From NCBI GenBank assembly GCA_018136815.1, contig CM030932.1:1777284-1841283 (forward strand): DNA of 64,000 nt. The letters are read 5' to 3'. This DNA is from Isochrysis galbana. Lineage: Eukaryota > Haptophyta > Isochrysidales > Isochrysidaceae. Below the pieces are notes generated by a model. The model made no database searches. It saw nothing but the letters and a program-made list of their open reading frames with translations, and had not been told where the DNA came from. The position numbers and the translations under genes are program-made. Below are positions 21,925 to 33,126 of the stretch, one piece after another; the first letter of the stretch is position 1; every line of letters begins with the position of its first letter.

Positions 21925-24498
21925 GTGATCCTGCGCGACCACGGGTTCGCAAGAGTAGAACTGCCTGACGATGACTGGAACATATTTTGGTGTGCAGGGC
22001 AGGTGATGAGTGCGCTCCGAAAATCGTACGTTTTGGTCTGCGATTTTTATCGACTTCGCAACGAACCCCTGGCCTCTGCTCACCCTCCGTCTGGCAGTAG
22101 GGTGGTGGGGTGAGGTGAGGGAGGGAACCGAACCTCCGACATGATTTGTGCGCCCATTCTCGAGCCATGTCCCACACATTTAGGTCAATCCTGTGGAATT
22201 GAAGAAGATGAAGCCACACCAGCGTATCAACAAGTTCCCGAAGGCGAGTGCGCTCACGCTTAAGGCCAATTTATGGTCAAATTATGCTAGGTGACTCCCG
22301 GGCCGTGGCTGGATCGCGCTGATTGTATCAAACTGTACGGGTCGGTTCGTAGTGTTGTCGTCCTCAATGTTGCTTGCTCATTTCAATAAGCTCCTCTCAA
22401 GTTCACACCGATGCCTTGGCAGAATGCAACGGCGTTTTGGTAGTGACATCTACAACTTCATGCCAACCACATTTCTCATCCCTTCTCAATTGGCTGAGCT
22501 GAGGCAATACATTCATGTTAGCGGTGACGACGGGGCAGATCCAAACAAGGTAGGGCCAAACCTTGGCGCCATTCGCTTGTGAATTGCCCTCAGCGTTGGG
22601 CATTGCCCACCTCCGACCTTACAAACCACTAAATTGCACTCATATCCCATGAATGGAGCTACGACCGCAATGAGCTCCGCACGTCCCTGCATAATGCACT
22701 TCGGCGTCATAGGTAGCTGAAAGCCCGTCTTGTTTTCCACTGCCTCGGGATGTAGGTATGGATCGTAAAACCCGCGGCTGCATACTGCGGTCGGGGTATT
22801 ACTCTTCACCGCTCGTCACCAGAGATGCCAGAAGCTCTTCTCGGCCAGAGAGGCGTTGCTTCCAAATATGTTGATCCACCATTTCTCTTGGACGGGCTCA
22901 AGTCGGATATCAGGCTCTACGTGCGTCTCGAACCCACCGTGTCCTGGCCATTCTTGGCTGATCGTGCCTATCGGCGAAGCATATGCGGCTTGCCAATGAC
23001 CAAGTTTCTCCTGCGCATCGCCCGTCGTTGACTGTGATTTTTATTTTCACGAATATCCTAGGTGCTCGTCAGCAGCTGGCATCCGCTGACTGTTTACCAG
23101 TACAATGAAGGACTTGCGCGGTTCGCAACGGAAAAATATACGCTTGACGACATCGAGGGCCGTTGTGCTCACCTGACGAACTATTCTCTCAACAAGCACT
23201 CCGCCAGCTTCGTAAATGATGAATCCGAGGCAAGTGGCTCGAAGTGGTCTCTCGACGCGTTCAAGCGGCGGCTCGCACTTGAGATAGGTGACGAATACAT
23301 GCTAAGGCGATGTCCCCTTCCCAGGCATCCCCTGCACATGATCCTCGTCTGACACTTTTGGGTTGTGCGTCTTTTCATATGGCATGAGCGCAACGTTACC
23401 AGCACCGCACTAAACATTGAATGCGCCACTGGGCGACGTCGCTCGTTCTCTTCGCCAGGGTCGGCGTCCCTTGAAACGGTGTTTGCACTCTCTACCACTA
23501 CATAGATGTGACCCAGTTATTGCCCAAGCAGGTGAGACCAAGGCATCCGAGGTGTGGAAGCAGGTTGACGACCTCATTGTGAAGATCATGATTGCGGTTG
23601 AGCCGGTAATGGTCGAGGGAATGCAACAATACGTGCCCGGGGTGGCATCAGGTGAACCAAACAAGCAATGCTTTCAGGTGAGGACTCGTCAGGGCTTGAT
23701 GGGTCCAGAAAGTGATCACGTACCGCCGAAATTTGAGTGCTATTGATGCCATTTCCACTTGGCATCGTATAGGTCTTCGGCTTCGATGTCATGCTCGACG
23801 CTGATGCCAAGCCATGGCTTCTAGAAGTCAACCTTGATCCTGCGTTGAAGACGGACTCTCCATTGGATTTGCGTGTCAAGACAAAGATGCTTGTTGACCT
23901 CCTCAACACGATCTCGGTACCAATTCCTCCTGTGCGTCCTTGCACTTGATTGCGGCGTTTGAAATGGGCATTGCACATCACACGTCCGCATGAGACACCT
24001 CGCATGTGCTACGTCCATTGCATTGCTCACGGTGCGAGAGTATGCACCTCAACCACCACCTTCTGCTGCCGTCATTAGGGTACGAAGGCTCACAAGGATG
24101 ATGCTTATGGTGGCACCTTCGCCGACGAAAAAGTATCGGCGAGCGCAGCCGCTAGTGATTGGCCCGCTTCTGTAAGACCAGGTGGTAAGACCTGCGGCGA
24201 CCTACGGGCCAACGTCGACGGCAACAAAAGCAAGGTTGAAACGCTGCGTAAACCGTATGGAGGGAGCAAAGAGAATATCGATGATCCTGAGGTGCTCAGC
24301 CTACAGAACATGGAATCGGGCTGGGTGCGTGTGACTCCGAAAAGCGGCGAAGAAGCAATATTGAATCACATCAATGCAGAGTACCGTCGGTCGAAATCGG
24401 GTGGCTGGCGTCGCCTTTTCCCCTCGAGCCGAAGTGCTGAGTACCTTCCGTTGTTAGAACCTTCGAGGACGATGCACTCTCTGCCATTCGAGATATGA
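21925..24498 (+). CDS. Tubulin-tyrosine-ligase-like (TTLL) enzyme, N-terminus unresolved
   Basis: Eight exons were joined by phase: 21925-22002, 22184-22290, 22423-22549, 22756-22920, 23062-23287, 23517-23677, 23773-23931 (or -23916) and 24079-24498. They give about 480 residues plus a missing N-terminus. The TTL fold is read in order: DDDWNIFWCAGQ; LKKMKPHQRINKFP; NFMPTTFLIPSQ; the ATP-binding VWIVKPAAAYCGRGI; KYVDPPFLLDGLKSDIRLYV; YNEGLARFATEKY; HLTNYSLNKHS; and FGFDVMLDADAKPWLLEVN, ending in DSPLD. The last exon carries NIDDPEVLSLQNMESGWVRV, the conserved tail of TTLL polyglutamylase-type proteins. TTLL enzymes add Tyr, Glu or Gly to tubulin using ATP. Which residue this one adds is not evident, but the tail argues for a glutamylase. 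All ATP-grasp motifs are intact. Confidence 0.88.
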
Positions 24499-25008
24499 CG
24501 ATGCTGTTTGAGGAGACTTTCGGGAGGCTCGTGTTACTGTGGATACTGTACTTATTATACCCATCGTACTCGACGCTACAACAAAGATGTGCAACAACAA
24601 CGGGAAAATGCATCTAAGCTCTTGTCCCTTCCCCCCTCGACTTGCAGTCTGAACCGACTAGCATTTTCGTGGCCAAACTTTGTTGGCCGACAATAGGAGC
24701 TTCATTTGGCTCTCGCCGAGGCTTGCCCGAAGGGAGGAAATGAGTGAGGGCATTCAAAAGTGGCCCAGTTGGGGATGGTTTCCCGTCATTCCCCTCCACC
24801 CCCACCATCCACCGAGCCATCCTAAAGTTTGAAGTTGTCTACGATGCAAAAGCATGTGTTCTCGAATCGAGCTACATGTGTATGTTCAAGGAGCACTGGC
24901 ATTGGGGCTGGGTCGACAATTTGAGGGGCGATGAGGTGTGTATTGCGTATTGTCGATAGCCCATAGGCTATAGCGCGAGCCTGAGCGGCAAACATTATTA
25001 ACTTCATA
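24499..25008. other. No firm gene; one open frame of doubtful status
   Basis: A 72-codon frame at 24744-24959 (LKFEVVYDAKACVLESSYMC) looks protein-like and ends at a GT, so it could be an exon. I cannot link it to the TTLL gene, which stops at 24498, or to any family. Confidence 0.25.
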
Positions 25009-25150
25009 ATATTCTTACCGCACTCGCGGCGAATGGAACCACTACCTACACGTATACTTTCTACTTTCTACACCCCCACTCCCCCGGCCCTTCCCCCCCG
25101 CCATCAGGCGGCTCCCCCGTGCACTACTAGGGGGATAGGGGTGAAGGGCT
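25009..25150 (+). repeat. Family-B repeat end (AATATTCTTACCGC)
   Basis: It starts AATATTCTTACCGCACTCGC and continues into 'CACCCCCACTCCCCCGGCCC', 'CCGCCATCAGGCGGCTCCCC' and 'TAGGGGGATAGGGGTGAAGG'. The same order occurs at 38038-38200 (+), 31736-31890 (-), 51353-51520 (+, degraded) and 54438-54550 (-, degraded). It is a dispersed non-coding element of SINE/MITE size. Confidence 0.7.
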
Positions 25151-25439
25151 TAATAATAATAATAAAACAACTGAGCGTTAGTACCACTACTCCCACTAGC
25201 CCGGTACTATCACGACACCCCTCAGCGCACTTGCCCGCACGCCTTGAAGTGATGGCACAGACACAGACACATATGCATCCCTTCAAATCTCCCCCCTCGC
25301 AAACCCCCGGCTCCCATTATAACTCCCCACAAGTTACAATGAGGGAAAACCCAGTGAGGCGGACCGACCTACGTCGGGCGACTCACCGGGGAAAAACACC
25401 GGGGGGGGGGGGGGGGACCTCTCGTCGAGAAGCAGAACG

Positions 25440-26086
25440 GCCCTAACAGCTCGCACCGCGAGCAGTCCTCGATGAAATAAATGACTGCGCCCACACGGAC
25501 AAACATCTACACTTCAAACATATTACTCACCGAAGGATCGGCACTAGAAACAGATTCCCAGATAGCCTGACAAAAAAATGCAGACTATGCCACGACCACC
25601 AAGAAAGATCGTGTCATCTAGCATGGTGCCCCGCGACTAAAACGATATTCGAAACCATAGACGCTCTTGCAAAGCATACGCCTCCTCCTAAGAGATCGCG
25701 TGCACAGATAGCGAAAGATAGACTCTTCGCATACCCCGGTACGACCACCCCCGACAGCCTTAAAGCGCTCTATATAATTGCATGGAAGTACATCATAAAT
25801 AAAAGACTTCTATAGAGTAGACTACGAGGCGTATAATTTCCACTACATACCAGTCCTTGAATCCACGCTAACGAGGTTTGCCACCCTAGTACGAGGCAGT
25901 ACCGTGTCGGATCCCCGCAACTCCATGCGAACATATAAGGCCGCTCAGGGAAGAAAACCAAAGATAAAAAAAACGACGGAACTCAGCACCCCCATGTTTA
26001 TCGAAGGCAAGAAAGGCAGGCTACAACTCAGCAAGGAATTCGGCCTCGTAGCGAAAGCTCTCGGATTAGACGGGAGACTCGCATGA
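25440..26086 (+). pseudogene. LINE ORF2 C-terminal fragment, frameshifted
   Basis: The frame reads from about 25440: 'KHLHFKHITHRRIGTRNRFP', then a finger CRLCHDHQERSCHLAWC (C-x2-C, H-x3-C), then 'DSLKALYIIAWKYIIN'. A one-base shift near 25800 moves the rest to another frame (FYRVDYEAYNFHYIPVLEST to the stop at 26086). The segment parallels the tail of the 4740-7096 element (HYKHITHRRIATANRF). The endonuclease and RT are absent, so this is a 5'-truncated insertion. It also differs in detail from the other copy and so belongs to a divergent subfamily. Confidence 0.75.
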
Positions 26087-27375
26087 TGCGACGCGTCACC
26101 ACGCTCTGACCGATAGTTCGGATGGGCGGCTAGTCATAACTACGAACGCACTGAGTGAATGAATGCCCGTGCGCATTAGTATAACGACACCCTGCAACAC
26201 TTTCTGTATAGACAGGTCACTCAACAGAACAGGAGGAAGGAGAGAATTTACTGTTGGGGACAGGTGCACCCCGCTTAGCTCGAACCCCCCGCACGACCCG
26301 GGCCCCTAAGTAGAGCACGAGGGGAGTTGCCGCAAGGCAGGGAGTGGGGGAGTGGGAAGAGAAAGGGCGTGGCTACGAGAGCGTGAGAGCGTCTTCCAGT
26401 GCCACGAGTGAGGCGAGAATATTAAAAGGATTTTTTTAGTTGAGTGAAAAGAGGTTAGAATACATTCATTGGACGTGTCCATAATAGATCTGTGCCTAGC
26501 TCTCGGGTCTCTCGAATATCGAATAGTGAATAGTTTGGGTCTGGGCAGTCAGTTGAGGTGAGCCCCCCCGCATGCCAAGTGCTAGCGCGCAAGGGGGTGA
26601 ATGGTTCTCGCACCCTATGAGGGGGGTCGAGAGAGTGGGTGGGGGCGAGGACACCCTCCATGGCGACCAATCAGCGCACGCCGCGGGCGCTGCCGTAGAT
26701 TATCAGAAGTTGTGCTTTTTAAGATTAGAGATTAGTCTACGGCCTAGGGCGAGCAATCTAAATCTAATATTTCTAGAATTAAATTTCCGTGTGCCGCCAC
26801 ATCATCCGACCCAGAGCTTGCTGTCGCAACATATATTTCGACAACAAGCCCCAGATGAGCAACGAGTGATTATGGCGTGTAAATTTCTTAGTTGACTCCA
26901 TCCCACACAAGAGGGGAAGAGAAAGACATAGGGAAAGACATCGTGGAGGGGGGGAGTCTGCGAGATCCTTCTTCATATCGAGCGTAGCTTCGAGCACATG
27001 AACGACACAGATCTTCCACACCAAGAAGGTGGCATGACCTCCTTATGTAGCTCCAAGGCCAGGGTGACCTCGCTGCAAAGGCGACACACGCACGCACACA
27101 TGTTGAGCGTCTTGAACCGCAGGTCGACCTCGCGCGTAGGTTATCCTGTCCTGATCTTTCGTAATAGTCCTTGGGTAAGCGTAAACAGTGACTTGACATC
27201 GAGGTACCTTGGCGACAGCCTGGATCGCTAACGACGCAACACATACCATTGTTGCCAACAGGCGCGCGTACCGAGCGATGTTCCTTGACTATTCCCGTCC
27301 TCGCCACGGACGAGGCTCACCCTAGCGCCGCCCCCCTTGCTGGTATTCGTGTATTAAGCGAGCGAGGTGATGAGC
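26087..27375. other. No supported gene
   Basis: Contains GCGAGAATATTAAAAGG near 26412, a weak family-B end. On the minus strand at 27000-27140 the frame 'LRFKTLNMCACVCRLCSEVT' looks protein-like but has no family signal or clear splice link. It may belong to the 3' region of the gene that stops at 27376. Confidence 0.35.
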
Positions 27376-29392
27376 TCAAGGATTGGCGGGGGCCGGAGCA
27401 GTGGCAGGAGCAGTGGCAGGCGGCGCAGCAGGAGCCGAGGCAGGAGCCGCGGCAGGAGCCGCGGCAGGAGCCGCGGCAGGAGCCGCGGCAGGAGCCGCGG
27501 CAGGAGCCACCGTAGCATCGTTATTGACAGAGGCGGAGACCTTGGGCAAGGTTGTGTTGACAGTGTTGACTAGCGAGCCGTTCCACGATCCGGTGCCCGC
27601 ACTGTTAACACCCACGTTGGCATTGACACCAACGGCTGTCTTGTAATTGGTCCTTTCGGACCCTTCGAGACCAATTTGCGCCCAGACACCGCCGCTCGTC
27701 TTGACAGCAACGGAGCAGCAACAGCACGCCGCGACCCTCGAGTAAGCCTTGTCGCTGCCGCCCGCTCCCTTGGCGATTCCTGCGAGCTCTTGCATTGCAT
27801 CGACCTCGACCTGGGTGATAGCTTGAACGGTAGCGATTTGGTTCTGAGTGTAGGCGTACACTCCTGCAAGTTGAAGCTCCTATGATTTGAATAAGAGGAA
27901 ATGGAGGCAAGCAAATGGGGGTGAGCAAGGTGTGCATCAAACCCAACCCACGACAAGATGAATGTTCGCTCCAACCAATTGCATCGCCGGAGAGCTGACG
28001 CCAGCATGGCATTACAAGAGGTGGCGGGGAGGAATTCAGGGAACGGAGAAAGAGTCAGATCCTGACCTGTTGGGCAATCAATCCCTGCAGCTCTACTTCA
28101 ATGGCCAGCTTGTTCTCGAGGGCCTTCAGTTCAAGCAGCTCCAGAGGAGTCAGTGCTTTCTCAACAAGCGCGGCCACAGACATGACCACATCCACCACGC
28201 CGGTCACGCCGAGAGAATTTGCAAGGGCGACTAGCTTGGAGAAGTCCGGAAGCTTGCCGGCTGTAGCGCGGCCTTTCATAGCGTCCTTCTCGGATTCCAC
28301 TTGCTTGGAAGGGTCCTCCTTGGGCTTGAATTCACCCCCCGAGGCAGCAAATGCAGAGAGATCAACATGAGCTTGGTTGATCAACTCTGCAATTGGGTCG
28401 TCGGGTCCTTCCAGCAGAATCTGGGGGTCTATCTGTAATGGCGATGAACAGCATAGGGTGGTATTATTAGAGCTATACTCCCTCCCGCAGGAACAGAAGA
28501 CGGTGGGGGGGGGGGGCTCGAGCTTTGCCCCCGTTATGAACCTGCTTGGCTTGCAGATGGCATCGCACCTTGAAGAAGAGCATAAGGTCCACGTCGTAGA
28601 GATCGTCATACTTCGGCACATTCTTGACCTTGAGCTTCAACGACTGAGGTGCCGTCGAAAGGTAACTGAACTTATATGCTCCAGGCTCATGCGTCTCGGG
28701 ATGAGTCCACGCAAACTCGGCCACGTACTCATGTGGCTGCGGCATGAACCTACAGGGGCGAGTACCCGACGTGAGGACCGCGACTACGCTAGACTGTAGG
28801 TTGACGGGGGCGATACCAGTAGTGGGTGGCTCGCACATTCTGGGACCGCACACAACGCGCGGCTGATATGTTCCGTCTCTCTCCTTGGAGTACACAATGA
28901 GGCAGTCGGTTTTGGAGCGCATCTGGAACTGCTCCTTGACTGTGATGACCTCGCCTGTGAATGGGTCCTTGCCATTTTCCATGGTGTACCTATGGATGAG
29001 AAGACGAGGAAACAGATGTGCTCAGCAGGTCGTCACCGACAAGACCCAGCGGCGAGTTGACGGTGGTGAGCAGGTGGCCTTCACCTATTGGCTGGTCCGC
29101 CCACATGCTCGACGCTGCCGTCCAGCTTGCTGATCTCCAGGAATTGCATTGTGGTGGCCTTGGTGTTGCGGAGTTTGGCCCACGACTGATTCGGACCGAC
29201 CGTGATCTGCGTGGGCTGCGGGCCGTACGCCTTGGGCGTGCCCTTGTCCCACACGACGGCCATCTCTCCCGCATCGAGCGCAATCTCGGCCGGCCCCTTC
29301 TTCTGCTGGCCAATAACGGGAGCGGGCTCGTCGGCCTCGGCATAGAGCGATGTGTCCGGCTCGGCGCTCGTTCCCCCCTTGGGCCGCATCAT
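27376..29392 (-). CDS. Four-exon gene, SPFH/vault-shoulder-like protein with Ala/Pro repeat tail
   Basis: Minus-strand exons 29392-29085, 28989-28569, 28432-28067 and 27879-27376 join in frame to 532 residues. The start is the first of two adjacent ATGs at 29392. The middle (about 100-330) reads 'VITVKEQFQMRSKTDCLIVY', 'PGAYKFSYLSTAPQSLKLKV', 'YDDLYDVDLMLFFK' and 'DDPIAELINQAHVDLSAFA'. That pattern (beta-rich, then a 'DPI..LINQ..' helix) recalls SPFH/Band-7 or major-vault-protein-shoulder-like proteins. I base this on pattern only. No transmembrane segment is evident at the N-terminus. The last exon has a CCCC run (VAACCCCSVAV) and a tandem (Ala-Pro-Ala-Ala) array encoded by CAGGAGCCGCGG repeats at about 27415-27512. 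Function unknown. Confidence 0.65.
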
Positions 29393-29399
29393 CTCGACT

Positions 29400-29783
29400 C
29401 GCCGCTCTCTCCGCTCCCTCCCGACGGCGTTGAAGAGGCCTCTTCCCCCCCCCCCCCGCGCGCCTCCCTTTGCCAACTCCCTCCTCCTCCCCCCCCCGCC
29501 CCCCCTTCTCCCCTTCTCTCCCTTCCCCCCCCCCCCCCCTCGCCGCGCCCTTTCTCTCCCTCCCCCTCCCGATGTCCTCCCTCTCTCTCTTCTCTCTCTT
29601 CCCTCTCTCTCTCTTCTCTCTCTTCCCTCTCTCTCTCTCTTCCTCTCTCCCTCTCCCTCTCCCGCTCTCTCTCCCCGTCATCAATTCAGCCGCGCCGCCG
29701 CGGTCTGTGTGGCCGAGGAAGGAGAGAGAGAGAGAGCAGAGAGAGAGAGAGAGAGCAGAGAGAGAGAGAGAGAGAGAGAGAGA

Positions 29784-29831
<48 letters not shown>

Positions 29832-30060
29832 CCCCCACGCCGCGGTGGGCCGGCGGCGGCGGCGGCGGCGGCGGGGGCGGGGAGGGGGAGGGCGGGGGGC
29901 GGGGGCGGGGGGGGCGGGGGCGGGGGGCGGGGGCGGGGGCGGGGGGGGCGGGGGAGAGAGGGGGGAGAGGGGGAGGGCGGGGGGCCAAAGGGGGCGCCCC
30001 CGATGAGAGCGCCGGCCGCGCGACGAGAGAGAGAGAGAGAGAGAGGGAGGGGCCCCCCGG
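29400..30060. repeat. CT/GA and GC low-complexity block upstream of the SPFH-like gene
   Basis: C-runs and CTCTCC repeats (29440-29680), GAGA repeats (29720-29835), G-rich GGGGGCGGG repeats (29850-29985) and a further GAGA run (30025-30050). Long Ser/Leu/Pro and Arg/Glu frames in all phases are artefacts. Because it sits directly 5' of the start codon at 29392 it may overlap that gene's promoter. Confidence 0.8.
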
Positions 30061-30246
30061 TCGGTATCTCTACCGCGAGCTCGTTGTTGCTGTTGCTGTG
30101 CGTGGCGGGCGAGTGGGTGCAGGCGGTCCGCTGCGAGAGTACACCGTTTCTTGAACCACGAGGAAACCCCCTTCAACGTGGTCCGACAGCTGCGGCAATA
30201 GCATCCGTGCGCCAGTTTTCCACGAGATGTAACCCCATGCCCAGAA

Positions 30247-30490
30247 CTAAGTTTATACTTGGTTGACCCATGGGGGGGCACGAGCCCCCCCCTCTCTCCA
30301 CTCCTCCCCTGCCATGGGGGAGGAACCACCCATCTTCCTGGCATGCCTGATGGCTTGCCAGGCCAACTAAGTTTATACTTGGTTCACCCATGGCGGGGCA
30401 CGAGCCCCCCCCTCTCTCCACTCCTCCCCCGCCATGGGGGAGGAACCACCCACCACCCACTCTCCTGGCATGCCTGATGGCTTGCCAGGA
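30247..30490 (+). repeat. Tandem pair of about 120-bp units carrying the LINE leader motif
   Basis: Two head-to-tail units (30247-30366 and 30367-30490) begin AACTAAGTTTATACTTGG, continue through 'GGGGCACGAGCCCCCCCCTC' and end 'GCATGCCTGATGGCTTGCCA'. The first 18 bases equal the leader in front of the LINE ORF1 ATG (11486-11505, 41404-41430, and degraded at 54075-54100). They are non-coding; a LINE-derived SINE-like unit is a reasonable reading. Confidence 0.7.
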
Positions 30491-31344
30491 GCACACTGCC
30501 ATGCTGACCCATCCCTCTCCCCACAGGCACGCCTGATTCGCCCGCCCTGGCCTGTCGTGGCCAGCCCATCCCTCTGACCAGCCCCTCCTCCCCCTGGGCC
30601 CCCCTGATCAGGACCCCCCAGCCAGCTCCAGTCGACTGGCAGGGGCTCGAGAGCCAGCGATGGAGAGGTAGGAGGGGCCAGGGTCATGCCCCAGCCTCAC
30701 CTGCCCCCTGAGCTGCGCTCCCAGGCCCCTGCTGGCCTCCTGGGGACCTGAAGAGGGGCCGCAGGCGCGCGCCATGGGCCCCCGCCGCAGGGAAGAGAGG
30801 AGGAAAAGGGAAGAGGGAGGGGAGGGGGGAGTGGCAGCTCTCCCCTCCGGCGCTTACGTGTCTTCTCGCCCCGTTTGGGTAAGAGAAGACGGGGGCGCCA
30901 GAACCAGGAGGGAAGGGCCGCGGCTCGCGGCTCGCCGCGGCCACTCGCTCTTGCGAGGAGAGATTAGCGTTTCTGGGCTCCTATTCATGAGTGCCCCCCC
31001 CCCTGCGTTGCTTTTACCCGAAAGGGGTTTTCCCCCAGCGTGGACTCGAGGAGAGGACGTGCTGGGGTGCGCGGGGTCGGTGCATGCACTGGGGGAGGAC
31101 GAATATCGGGGGGAGGGGGCGGGGCCCCCTCCCCCCGGTAGCACTCGGACACCTGGCTCGTCAGGCATGGCGGGATTCCGGGACGGGAAAGTTGTGTCCA
31201 ATTAGCTAGTGGGGTTGGCTAGGATATAACATTAATTATTTTGAGATTTTGATGGCTTGCCAGGAGGCCACTGCCCTGCTGACCCACTCTCTCACTCACA
31301 GGCACGCGTGATTCGCTCGTCCTGGCCTGTCGTGGCCAGCCCAT
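30491..31344. repeat. Mosaic of related repeat pieces
   Basis: 30477-30580 ('GATGGCTTGCCAGGAGCACA'...) recurs at 31250-31345. 30600-30790 resembles the CAGCTCAGGGGGCAGAGGAGG-type core of 31390-31735, 38430-38570 and 41860-42000. No gene is supported; open frames here are composition-driven. Confidence 0.55.
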
Positions 31345-31892
31345 TGCTCCAACCCCCCCTCCCCCCCTGGTCGACAGGCAGACAGGTGCAGCGTGGGGGC
31401 CCCTGAGGCTCGGGAGCGCCAGCGAGGGAGAGGCAGGGGAGGCCAGGGCCCAGCCCCAGCCTCCTCTGCGCCCTGAGCTGGCCTCCATGAGCCTCCAGGG
31501 GTCGCCAGAGGGCAGCTGGAGGCCTGCCGCAGGCGCGCCATCGCGCGTGCCGCAGGAGAGGGGAGAGAGGGCGCGGAGAAGGGGGTGGGCGGAGCGAGAG
31601 CTCCGCTCACCGAAAAATTGGTAAGTCCCGCTCCTGTTTACAGGATAAGTCGGGACTGAAGCCGCCGCCCACTCGGAGACACAGGAGGAAGGGGGGGAAA
31701 GATCACCGGGGGGGGGCGCGGGCCACCGGACCATATCTAAGCCCTTCACCCCTATCCCCCTAGTAGTGCACGGGGGGAGCCGCCTGATGGCGGGGGGAGA
31801 AGGGACGGGGAGTGGGGGTGTAGAAAGTATGCTACGTACTATGAGTAGTAGGTAGTGGTTCCATTCGCCGCGAGTGCGGTAAGAATATTAGA
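31345..31892 (-). repeat. Family-B long element, minus copy (inverted pair with 38036-38580)
   Basis: It aligns to the reverse complement of 38036-38580 almost end to end. Shared blocks include 'CCTCCAGGGGTCGCCAGAGG', 'GGTAAGTCCCGCTCCTGTTT', 'GATCACCGGGGGGGGGCGCG' and the end GCGGTAAGAATATT. It is non-coding. The pair brackets the SET gene. Confidence 0.7.
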
Positions 31893-33126
31893 AGGTTTTA
31901 GTGTAACCCCATGCCCATGCCCTCGGATTGCTTGTTGCCTGTCCATTCTCCATTCAAAATTCAAGCAGAGCACGCCATCGTCCACAGAGTTTCGAGTTTC
32001 TTTTGGCCAACTTCGAGCCCCTCGCCCCCGCAATCTGCAATTTGGCCCCCCAGCGGCCAGCGGCTCGCGACCCCTTCCCCCAGCGTCCTCGAGCCGTCCG
32101 GCCATGCCTCTCATGCCCTTCCCTTCAGGTGTGCGGCGGCCCGGGCGCACGCCACGCGCCACATGTACTGCAATAGCACTCACGCCCCACGCCTCTACCC
32201 CTGTCCCACGTGCATAGGCCATAGGCCATAGGCCCACATCATCATCATCCCCCTGATCAAGATCAATGATCAGCCTGCGCTGTGCGAGTCCAGGCGAACG
32301 AACGAACGAAGGAGTGCGAGTCCGCCGGTGCGCAGACAGGGGGAGTTTGGGTGTGTTGTGTTGAGTGCTCTAGCATGCACGTGCACTTGCCACGAAGGTA
32401 TGGCATGAGAATGACTGGTGATTGGCAGCCCCCCCCCCCGCCCCCCCCAGGGCCGGAGGGGCGTTAGTGAGTGCCTAGTGCTCGGAGGCGGGGGGGGACG
32501 CGAGGGCCGCCCCCATGACCCCTACCTACGGCTTTGAGCTTTAAGAGTAGATTGCGGCTCCTACCTAGTGCAGCTAGTAGCTGTGGCATCTTCAAGAGCT
32601 CAGAGTTTTCAGTTAGGGTAGGCCGTCGGCGTTAGGTAGGGTAGGGCGGCGCGAGGGACGCCGCAGAACTCCTGCACCGATGCACACAAACGTGACATTT
32701 CTAAGTGTTTATAGTAGTAAATATTTCTCAGATACGTTGCAGTCAGGAGACGCCAAGCCTTCAACTCTCACCGCAGCGAATCATCTGCGAAGGCTTACCA
32801 TGCAAAACGACAGGGGCATATGAAGGGAAACATCCACACTTGTCGCAGGTAAGTCTATCGTGCGTGTGTCATTGGAGACGACGAATATGAGGCCCTTTCG
32901 GCGCTGATGGATGGTGAACCCGCCTCGAGCTATGTTGAGAAACTCGTAGCTTCATGCGCCACCGTATTTAGAGGAGCTAGAGGAGCGTGAAGCTGACTTG
33001 CCACCACCAAGGCGTCCCCCCCCCCCCTCTTCCTCCTTGGAGGTGCACAGCTGGCGTGTCGTAAGTTCTACCAAGTGTAGGTATGGCAGTGGCGGCGGCC
33101 GGTACCCACGCGCGGTGTCCACCCTT
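31893..33126. other. No supported gene
   Basis: Mixed-composition intergenic DNA with C- and G-runs at 32433-32455 and 32490-32500. A GT following 'ACTTGTCGCAG' (32838-32850) looks splice-like, but no coding frame supports it. The stretch includes the 3' flank of the SET gene. Confidence 0.45.

Noticed and set aside
22513-22809. 98-codon minus-strand frame inside the TTLL gene
   Set aside because: Overlaps the plus-strand ATP-binding exon (22756-22920) and an intron; no family signal.
22990-23031. Continuation of the TTLL ORF past 22920
   Set aside because: Reading through gives a stop and loses the TTL pattern; splicing 22920 to 23062 restores YVLVSSWHPLTVYQ.
29018-30344. 300-420 codon frames on both strands
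   Set aside because: Ser/Leu/Pro and Arg/Glu runs generated by CT/GA and G/C low complexity; open in several phases at once.
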